A stretch of 64,000 bases of DNA from Laguncularia racemosa. Taxonomy: Eukaryota; Streptophyta; Magnoliopsida; Myrtales; Combretaceae. The stretch spans positions 7,502,001 through 7,566,000 of the forward strand of contig JBBMOL010000018.1 in assembly GCA_037954665.1 (NCBI GenBank), in the 5' to 3' direction. The notes under the pieces were generated by a model. It did no database searches and was not told the origin of the DNA. It saw only the letters and a program-made list of their open reading frames with translations. Both the position numbers and the translations under genes were made by a program. Shown here piece after piece: positions 55,460 through 64,000 of this stretch (position 1 is its first letter; the number at the start of each line of letters is the position of its first letter).

Positions 55460-57499
55460 CTACGGATTTAGCAATGTCTTCATCTTGTACTGTTAGGCTT
55501 GAAAAGCGTCACACAGGTTTTTTTATTCAATCCAAGGCTCAAAGCTCGAACCTGGATCGCAATCCAACGGTGCAGAGAGGAAGAACAATATCAATGTGGA
55601 ACTTATAATATTTTGGGTCTTTAATTCCAGTATAATATGAAAATATATAAAAGACAGAATAATTTCTGAATTAATTCTGAATTTTAATAATTCTATTTTC
55701 TGATAAAAGAATGTTGTAATGTTTTGTATTGTATATTGTGTTTTTCGAATCTTTGAACTTCAATTCTATTTATTCACTAAAGAGTAACTGTTACATCATT
55801 GATCTGTTTTTAACTTAAAAGTTTGTTGCAGTGATCTTACTTTGAATGTTTGAGAAATATCCCATGAGTTTTGAAATTATCTACTGAATTTTGAATTTAA
55901 ATATAATATCTTTAGAATATGATATAGAAATTCTATCATATTTGTTGTTGAAAATAATCCAAATACATCTTTACATCATGATATATATTAGCTATACAAA
56001 ATCTGTTGATGAAATTAACCACTCGCTGATTTTTTGGAACATCCAACAACTCTTTCTCTTATCCTTTAATTCAAATTTGAATTTCAAAAATATATGATTA
56101 CTAAAATATCTAATATAATCCTTTTAATACTAATCTTCTTATAGCAGAACCAAATATGCGAAATCAATCATGAATTTATCACAACTTAACTAAATCTCTT
56201 AATTTCAAAATTAATCACTTAGATCCTCATGAATATTTGTCCTACTTTAGTGAAACGAATTGAACGTATTACTCAAATATTCTCAATAAGTAGAGCCGGG
56301 TCTTTGAACTTGATAGTTATCCAACTTAAATTTATATATAAAAGGTTGTTCTACTCATACGAACTCGTAACAACAACACTTTCTGACTTACCTTTTAAGT
56401 TTATGTTATTCATCATAACAAACACTTTCTAACTTATCTTCTAAGTAATTAAAAACAACTTAGCTTTTCTTTATTTATTCTTTGATCTTCTGACTCTTAG
56501 TCAATTTATAAATATAATTATTCCTATACACTAAATGAACTCATTAAAAACATTTTGCACATTTTGTTATCATCAAAATACTTTAGAGAGAACATAACAG
56601 TATTTAAAGGGAAGTAATGAGGGTACAAACGCATGACTAGTATTAGAATAACTCGCTAATACCAAATGCAAGCAAGGTTTAAATCACAATTAATGTTTGA
56701 TAGGCACACAAGAACACTAAAATGGGTACAAGGTGTAAAAAGGATCGATGCAAGCTAATAACGAGAGCACCACAATCTTAATTGATTGGCCATGTATCCA
56801 ATATGTGAAACTAGGTCTACAAGCCAGTTTTTTGTAAAGATACTTTTTCCGCTCTTCTTTTCTTTTTACTTTTACTTCTACTTTTGTTGAAGTTAAGCTT
56901 TTACTTCTCCTATGGTTGAGCTTTTGCTTCTACTATATCTGAGCTTCTTCATATCTAATTAGCTTCTAATTCCTTAAAAGTTTAGCTTCTACTCTTTTGT
57001 TAGATTAGGCATCTGCTTTTTCTACTTCTTCTGTCTTATAGCTTATGCTTCTCTTTCTTTAGTTATGCTTCTACTTTTGCTATCTACTTAGCTTTTGTTT
57101 TATTCGGAAACTGTGATGAATTTGCAAACCCAAATCCACCAAAAATTAGTAAGATCGATGGTCATTTTATTGGGTCAATATGTTTGTGAAGACCCAATGT
57201 CTAGCCATATATTACACCCAAGATACAAATGGTAAGCTTGTTGTTGTTAATTTTAACAAGAAAAGAAAAATACAAGGTTTGAAAAATTACTGCAATGCTT
57301 TGATATTATAGCAATGTATGAAAGGAAGAAAACAAGACTTTAATTTACTTTAGGAAACATTACAATTTAAACTTGAAAAAAATAACTAACCACTAACAAC
57401 ATAGTCCCACAAATAAGCCACAATCAACAATATTAAAAGAAATAACCTAAATGCTTCCTAAAGATTAGGACAACAATTTAAAAATAGAATAAAACACAT
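55460..57499. other. AT-rich intergenic DNA with a degenerate repeat
   Basis: No gene was recognised. At 56850-57100 a loose pyrimidine-rich repeat, AGCTTCTACTTTT-like, recurs about 14 times at 15-25-bp spacing. Confidence 0.5.
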
Positions 57500-58970
57500 T
57501 GATAAAGGCATATTTTACTCATAATTCATTAAGCAATTTGCAAGTATTCATTATTGATTTTATAGAAATCACAAGGAAATGGTACTTAATCATGTTTATT
57601 TTTATATTTCAGATGTTTGAGGACTTTGAGTTCAAAGCTTAATCAATTTGGAGAGATTGCATACAAATTGAAGCATGAAAAGATTGAAGGATGGCAAAGG
57701 AAAAATCAAGGTTGCCGGCCTTTAAAAGGCCAGCCTACTTTGGAGCTCCGCTGGCCATTTAGGCCGGCAAAATGACATTCAAAGCCGTTGGCCTTTATGG
57801 CTGGCTTTCCATGCAACACCGCCGGCCTTTAAGGCCGGCTTAAATGAAGGCTGTCGGCCTTTGGCCGGCCTTGGGCCGGTCTTGTTTTAATTGCATCTCC
57901 TCACATCCCCTTGCATATATATAGGTCCTAGGTCGATTTGTAGGGGATCTTTTGTCAATTTTTCTTATTCTTAAAGTAGTTTTAACCTAGTTTTAAGGGA
58001 GAATTGTGGAGATCAAATCTTGGAGAAAACTTTGTGATCTTGGTGGAGATTATCATCCTTTGTGAAGGATTTGTGGAGATCCTTGCAATTAAGGTTTTAT
58101 TTGTATTGTTGAATTGGTGATTTCTAAACTTTATCTCTTATATGCAATTCAAGTATTTGATCCAACTATTGAATATGATTTCTTTTGCACGAATCTCCTT
58201 GAATCATAATCATGTCTTTATCTCCATGAATTGCTAAGTCTTTTCCTTGGGAAATTGGATGAAACCCTAGAATGTTAAAAGGATAATTGTAGCCATGTTA
58301 TATGATTAGGAATTATTAGGATTATTCATGATTTCAATTATAATTGGTCTTTGATTATAATGGTTAGAAATCCTTTTGATACGGGAGTTGAATAAGATTT
58401 GTTAGGAATTCTTAATTAGACCGATTGTCAATATGGAAGTTACGATAATTGGTTTAATTAGAGTTTATGGAGGGTGCAATGCAATGTTTCTTGTTAATTA
58501 ATCACTAAGGGATTAGGGTTAATTGATTTAGGGCATTAGTTGTTTGTAGCATCGGGAGGTGTATGAACATAATTTTGATTCCTTGGTTAATTGGAGGCGC
58601 GGAAGCCGACTAATTGATTTAAGGTTAACTTCCTAAAAAGGATTTTCTAAACTCACTTGAATAACCTTATAACCACTAGTTGATATAACATAGTAGCAGT
58701 TTGATTAACGAATCTAGGGTGAATTCTAATTTCCCTCGTTCATAATTGATAGATTCTTCATAAAATTCTCCTTGTTTGCTTTAAGTTAAATTTTTAGCTT
58801 AGACATTTCAAAACCCCTTTTTAATCATCTAGTTATTGATAAGAATTACCATAGGTCTAATACTCTATTGGTTCCTCGAGGGATCGACAACCTTACTTTT
58901 CACCACTCTATTACTTGATACGACCAGTGCACTTACTGTTATTGCGCTTATATACATTCTGAGCGTATCA
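57500..58970 (+). repeat. E6 5' LTR
   Basis: 1471 bp, starting TGATAAAGGC and ending GAGCGTATCA. It contains a cluster of GGCCGGC/GCCGGCC hairpins at 57712-57880, including GCCGGCCTTTAAGGCCGGC at 57821-57839. TATATATA near 57916-57923 is a plausible TATA box. Confidence 0.9.
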
Positions 58971-58976
58971 AGTTTT

Positions 58977-58994
58977 TGGCGTTGTTGCCAGGGA
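58977..58994 (+). other. E6 primer binding site
   Basis: TGGCGTTGTTGCCAGGGA lies six bases after the LTR. It is three bases from TGGCGCCGTTGCCGGGGA, the tRNA-Asp primer site I associate with Athila elements; the changes are all C-to-T or G-to-A. Confidence 0.75.
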
Positions 58995-59083
58995 ACTAAT
59001 AGATATTAGATTTCGTAGTTCTGTTGGTAGTCTAGGTGCAATTTTACGTTTTTCTTGGCTTTGGGTCTCTTTGCAGGTGTTAC

Positions 59084-61572
59084 ATGCGCAGGAGTAGGAG
59101 TGCTGATCTCCCACCATTTTATATTGAGATTGAGCGTACTCTACGTCAGATTAGAAGAGACAACAAGTAGAGAGAACAAGTAGAAGAGATGGCGAATGAG
59201 GATAATCGCCAGATTCAGGGTGTTTAGCGAGCACTTAGAGATTTCTCTATTCCTAGGATTCAAGAACCGCCCATTGTTAGACTAGCTATACAAGCCAACA
59301 ATTTTGAGCTTAAACCGGCACTCATTCAGATGGTGCAATCGAGTCAGTTTGGAGGGTATTCAAATGAGAGCCCTGATGATCATCTTGTTGGGTTCCTTCA
59401 ATACACCAACACTGTCAAGCAGAATGGTGTCACTAATGATGCCATAAGACTACAGCTTTTCCTTTTCTCATTGAGGGATAAAGCTAGAGCTTGGCTTTAT
59501 TCATTGCCCCAGGATCTGTCACTACCTGGGAAGACCTATCAATCAAGTTCTTGAGGAGATTCTTCCTACCAGCTATGACCGCCAAACTAAGAAGTGACAT
59601 CACTAACTTTACAAAGTTTAGTGGTGAATCACTTTATGAGGCATGGGAGAGATTCAAGGAAGCAACTAGAAAATGCCCACATCATGGTTTACCAGAAAAG
59701 CTCCTTATTGAGATCTTTTACTTGAGTCTGGATGAGACATTGAGGTCTCTTGTGGATGCTGCAGCTAGGGGTGCACTAATGGGAAAAACTTACATAGAGG
59801 CCAGTGCATTGATAGAAGAGATGGCCTCTAGTGCACACAATTGGCAAAATGAGAGAAGTGGTACAAGAGTGGCTTTAGTGAATGACAATGTCAATATGGC
59901 TCAATTGACTACTCAAATAGCTGCCCTCACCACTTAGGTAAGTAGACTCGCCTTTTCAAATTCTTTTAATGCTAATCCATCTTCTAGTTGTGAAATTTGC
60001 TCAGGACCTCACTCAGCTAGTGAGTGCATGGATGGAAAGTCGTCAGCTCCATCTAGTGGAGAGCAGGTAAACTTTGTAGGAAACCTCCAGAGAGGTACTC
60101 AAGGACCATATTCGAATACATACAATCCTGGGTGGCGCAATCATCCAAACTTCTCATGGAGGAATGAGAATCAAGCACTTAACCCGCCCCCTGAATTTCC
60201 CAAACAAGCTTCTGCTCAAAATGCCTATTCTCAACAGCAACCCACTCAGATGGAAGAGCTCATGAGGAGCTACATGCAAAAGACTGACACCCTCCTGCAA
60301 AACCAACAAGCTTCTATCAGAAACTTGGAGGGTCAGCTCGGTCAAATTGCACAACAGCTAAGTACTAGACCCTCAAGGTCTTTGCCTATCAAAACTAAGG
60401 AGAACACCCATCATGTCAACGCCATCATGCTAAGGAGTGGTAAGGAGGTGAAGAAAGCTGAAAGGCAGGTAAAAATTCAAGAGAAAGATCCAGAGAAAGG
60501 TAAGCAGAAGGAGGAGGAACTCACATCCAAAGTACTAGTGTTGCAGCCTTATGTTCCACCTATCCCCTTCCTTGGAAGACTCAAGAAGAGGGAGTTGGAA
60601 GCCCAATTTGCCAGGTTTTATGACATATTTAAGGGGCTTCAAATTAATATACCTCTCTTAGAGGCCTTGAAGCAAATTCCATCCTATGCCAAATTCATGA
60701 AAGAGCTACTCTCTAACAAAAGATCCATGGAGAGTATTGAGAAAGTAATGCTTCTTGGCGAGAGTTCAGTTGTCATAGAGAAGAAATCTGCTCAGCTACC
60801 TAGAACGCTGAAAGATCAGCGAAGTTTCAGTATCCCTTGCACCATTGGTAATATTGATTTTGAGAATGTTTTGATTGATTCTGGTGCAAGTATTAATTTA
60901 ATGCCACTTTCAGTTTTTAGGAAGCTTGGAATAGAGCCACAAAAGTGCAAGAGGAGACCAATCACTGTGCAGCTAGCTGATAAGAGCTCAAGGTTTTCCA
61001 AGGGTACAGTGGAAGATGTCTTAGTCAAGGTCGACAAATTTATATTTCCAGTAGACTTTGTCATACTGGATGTGGAAGAAGATGAGGACATTCCACTCAT
61101 TCTGGGTAGACCATTCCTAACCATAGGTCAAGCTCTAATTGATGTAGGACAAGGTAAGCTCACCCTTAGAGCACTAGATGACCAGGTAACATTTGATATG
61201 TATGATCTTGTGTTTTTGTCTAATGAGAAAGCAATGTATTCTGACATATCTGCTGAAGGTGAAATTACTAACAATGATGTGGAGGAAGATGTAGGGCAAA
61301 CCACTCTTGAAGCTATCTTGAATGAGATAAATGATTGGGGGGATGAGGATGAGCAAGAAAACAAAGGCTGTGATCAAGTACCCCAAACTGAAAATGTTGT
61401 TGCTTTCGAGAAGATAGACCACTATGAGAAGCCACCAGTGCTGACATTAATTCCCATGCAGACACTTGAGCCTAATGTCTTTTCTAATCAATTGTTTGAT
61501 TATGAGTGTTTGAATTCAGGAAATCCATGGCCTCACATTAATCCAGTGCCTATGACAAGAGAATTGCAATAG
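59084..61572 (+). pseudogene. E6 gag-protease polyprotein
   Basis: The frame opens at ATG 59084. Athila-type gag follows: QANNFELKPALIQMVQ (59290-59335), FSLRDKARAWLYSLPQ (59464-59511), a one-base frame change near 59508, then FLRRFFLPAMTAKLRSDI and HHGLPEKLLIEIFY. In-frame stops are at 59168, about 59223 and 59935. From 60028 to 61572 there are 514 open codons, containing an Asn/Gln-rich part (60100-60370) and the protease: VLIDSGASINLMPLSVFRKL (60872-60930) and IPLILGRPFL (61090-61120). This is the best preserved coding stretch in the window. It would form the particle core and process the polyprotein. Confidence 0.8.
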
Positions 61573-61776
61573 CAGATTCAAGGCCAGTTAGATGAACATA
61601 GGGAAATCCTGGGTTGGTCAAGGGCAGACATCCAGCAGGTAACTTTGGTGATATCCACTTACAAAACATTGGTGGAAGCTGAAAAGAAGGGCACCATACC
61701 ATGGAAGGAAGCTTGGAATCCTAATATGAAGACGATGGTGTTGGAGGAGTTGTTTAAACTCCTTGATTTAAGCTGA
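61573..61776 (+). pseudogene. E6 truncated start of RT
   Basis: After the stop at 61570 the reading continues LDEHREILGWSRADIQQV and NPNMKTMVLEELFKLLDLS. This corresponds to the pre-RT and RT-entry segment of Athila pol, where a long RT normally follows. It ends at a stop about 61774 and nothing more of pol is found. Confidence 0.6.
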
Positions 61777-63282
61777 GATGACAAACCCTGATAGTCAGGC
61801 TGATGACTATAAAACAAGCACTCTATGGGAGGCAGCCTATATTTACGTTTACTTTATTGTGTTTCGTTGGTTTTCTTTTAATTGTTTTTAGGAAAATGCA
61901 AGGTAAATGTTCACAAGGACCAATCTCTCCAAGTTCAACTTTGATGGGATTTAAATATGGCTTCTACATGTTATACTAAGGGAGTACCAGTTCCTTTTGT
62001 CTTATTTCCTTCCTATTTTGTTATTTGCATTGATGTGAGACAGTGTGGACACTGTCTATTCTTAAGTGTGGGGAAGGGAATGTAGGTATTAAAGTTGAGA
62101 TGAGTATTGCATGTTCTGTGCTTTGATGATCATACTCTTTTATTATCTTGAACTATATTTGTCCTTGAGTTATCTGACAATTTTTAGGCCAATTTTTTCA
62201 AAAAAATTGATGGAAATCTAGAGATTATACCCAAAAAAAAAAAAAACCAATAGCCTTTTGCATCTGTTTATGATTTATTAAAAATAATAACTCATTATTA
62301 TGCCCTACTTACCACTGTTGTGATTCTTGTACTTAGTTAAAATTAATGAATAAAATCTTTAGAAATCAAATTTACCTAGTTTTTAGCCTTATAATTTGAA
62401 GTTTAAGAGTCTATTGAGTCCTCTTGTGAAAGATAAACAGGTCTACTTTGGGTCTCTTCTCTAACTAGTATATCTTCTTGAAAGTTTCTTTGAAAGCTTT
62501 TCAACATCTAATGAAAGAGGTAAGGGAAACTCCTCACTTAGCGATCCCTTATAAAAAGTCTTAATTCTGTATAGCATTCAAATGAAATAAGTTGCCTTAC
62601 TCCAATGACTCAGGTAATTGAGTTAAGAGTATCCAAACTTGAATGCTAGAGTGAGGGAGAGTTCGATGGGGTCCCTTTAAAACTTGGTCACTTGGGTGAT
62701 GAGACCGGGATGTGCCGAATCAATGATCTCACTATAGCGATAAGGGCGGAGAAGCAAAAGTTAATACACGAACTTATTTTATAGTAAAAAAAAAGAGAAA
62801 AAAAAGAGTAGAGTTTTAGTGAATGCTCATCAATAAGTTACATTGGACTTATAATACAAAGGGAGAAAATTTAGGAAAGGGAGAAAATCTAGGAAAGGAA
62901 TTGATACCATATGCTTTCATTTTATGTTGACCTGTTTAAAGAAGTGATGGGAAGGATCATATGCTTGCTAATTGCCAGTGAAGTTTAAATAGGTGTTTTT
63001 CCTTTAGGACTGAATATCTACTTTTGGAATAAGAATTCTTAGGTTAAACGCTTGGATTAAAGTTTGTTTTCTCTAGATTAGTTAGTTAATTTTGAGAATA
63101 GTACTCTAATCACATATTCCCAGTTTGGTTTGATTGGTGGGCATCACAAAGTAGTGAGTCAGAAGTAGAGATGACAGATGTTCAAGTTTGTATGATAATG
63201 AAAAATTTTGTACTTTCTAGGATGGATTTCTTTTTGGTTTTATTTTGCTTGAGGACAAGCAAAAGTTTAAGTGTGGGGGAGT
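61777..63282 (+). other. E6 3' untranslated region and polypurine tract
   Basis: 1.5 kb of AT-rich, non-coding sequence. GTGTGGGGGAGT at 63271-63282, directly before the LTR, is the polypurine tract. An earlier, similar AGTGTGGGGAAGGGA string at 62065-62079 may be a second, internal tract, as described for long 3' parts of Athila-like elements. Confidence 0.65.
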
Positions 63283-64000
63283 TGATAAAGGCATATTTTA
63301 CTCATAATTCATTAAGCAATTTGCAAGTATTCATTATTGATTTTAGAGAAATTACAAGGAAATGGTACTTAATCATGTTTATTTTTACATTTCAGATGTT
63401 GGAGGACTTTGAGTTCAAAGCTTAATCAATTTGGAGAGATTGCATACAAATTGAAGCATGAAAAGATTGAAGGATGGCAAAGGAAAAATCAAGGCTGCCG
63501 GCCTTTAAAAGGCCAGCCTACTTTGGAGCTCCGCTAGCCATTTAGGCCAGCAAAATGACATTCAAAGCCACCAGCCTTTATGGTCGGCTTTCCATGCAAC
63601 ACCGCCGGCCTTTAAGGCCGGCTTAAATGAAGGCTGCCGGCCTTTGGCCGATCTTGTTTTAATTGCATCTCCTCGCCTCCCCTTGCATATATATAGGTCC
63701 TAGGTCGATTTGTAGGAGATCTTTTGTCAATTTTTCTTATTCTTAAAGTAGTTTTAATCTAGTTTTAAGGGAGAATTGTGGAGATCAAATCTTGGAGAAA
63801 ACTTTGTGATCTTGGTGGAGATTATCATCCTTTGTGAAGGATTTGTGGAGTTCCTTGCAATTAAGGTTTTATTTGTATTGTTGAATTGGTGATTTCTAAA
63901 CTTTATCTCTTATATGCAATTCAAGTATTTGATCCAACTATTGAATATGATTTCTTTTGCACGAATCTCCTTGAATCATAATCATGTCTTTATCTCCATG
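63283..64000 (+). repeat. E6 3' LTR (first 718 bp, cut by window end)
   Basis: Starts TGATAAAGGC and matches 57500 onward. Differences are about fifteen substitutions and one gap of about 17 bases in the GGCCGGCCTTG part (near 63650). Confidence 0.9.

Larger units (their letters stand above)
57500..64000 (+). mobile_element. E6: Athila-like gypsy element lacking most of pol (right end beyond window)
   Basis: 5' LTR 57500-58970, primer site, gag-protease, an RT stub, a 3' untranslated part with polypurine tract, and the start of the 3' LTR at 63283. The internal region is only 4.3 kb because RT, RNase H and integrase are missing. The two LTRs differ by about 2% over the visible part, so this is the youngest large element here. 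The right TSD and LTR end are outside the window; the bases left of the start are CACAT. Confidence 0.85.

Overview
This is a piece of a plant nuclear genome, almost certainly an angiosperm and probably a eudicot; the species cannot be fixed from sequence alone. The composition is AT-rich. LTR retrotransposons of plant lineages fill most of it, and host genes appear only as broken fragments. I found no intact host gene, rRNA or tRNA gene, and nothing prokaryotic.

Layout. Positions 1-1007 are AT-rich flank. Positions 1008-44408 are one old Ty3/gypsy element of Tat type (E1) that has been swollen to 43.4 kb by insertions. Its outer ends are fixed by terminal LTR homology and a perfect 5-bp target-site duplication (TSD), GAAGA. 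E1 carries gag, protease, RT, RNase H, a second archaeal-type RNase H, integrase and, on the opposite strand, a decayed plant mobile domain (PMD) gene. Nested inside it are: a solo LTR (3776-5284, TSD CACAC); a truncated gypsy 3' end (about 5655-6396); a Tekay/Del-type chromovirus E2 (12545-31975); E3, a 10.5-kb minus-strand non-autonomous element (17469-27927, TSD AGGGG) that splits E2 pol between RT and RNase H; a block of minus-strand host-gene fragments (31981-35265, resuming at 41811-41863 and 43489-43655) with an oligopeptide-transporter (OPT) piece fused to a ubiquitin-protease (UBP) pseudogene; and E4, a Ty1/copia element (35266-41810). Three solo LTRs of a single 1.7-kb family lie at 22984-24724 (in E3), 37685-39435 (in E4) and 41864-43488 (minus strand, in the gene-fragment block). 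Each has its own perfect 5-bp TSD.

Positions 44414-48286 are AT-rich with two candidate hAT-like MITEs. Positions 48287-53076 hold a minus-strand copia element (E5), followed by a small short-chain-dehydrogenase-like gene fragment. Positions 54548-55451 are a GC-rich non-autonomous hAT element with an 8-bp TSD. From 57500 to the window end lies E6, an Athila-like element with a long gag-protease region, a stub of RT, no integrase, and two LTRs (the second cut by the window end) that differ by only about 2%.

The biology is sequential insertion and decay. E1 came first, then E2, the gene-fragment block and others; E3 went into E2 and E4 into the block; the 1.7-kb LTR family and E6 appear youngest. 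Points worth most attention are the antisense PMD gene in E1, the OPT-UBP chimera, the E3 accessory protein (DUF7745-like), the tRNA-like module inside the E3 LTRs, the CACGGCCGTG palindromes in the LTRs, and the TAG/TAA-only nonsense pattern in E1 pol. Family names come from my reading of motifs; no database search was possible.
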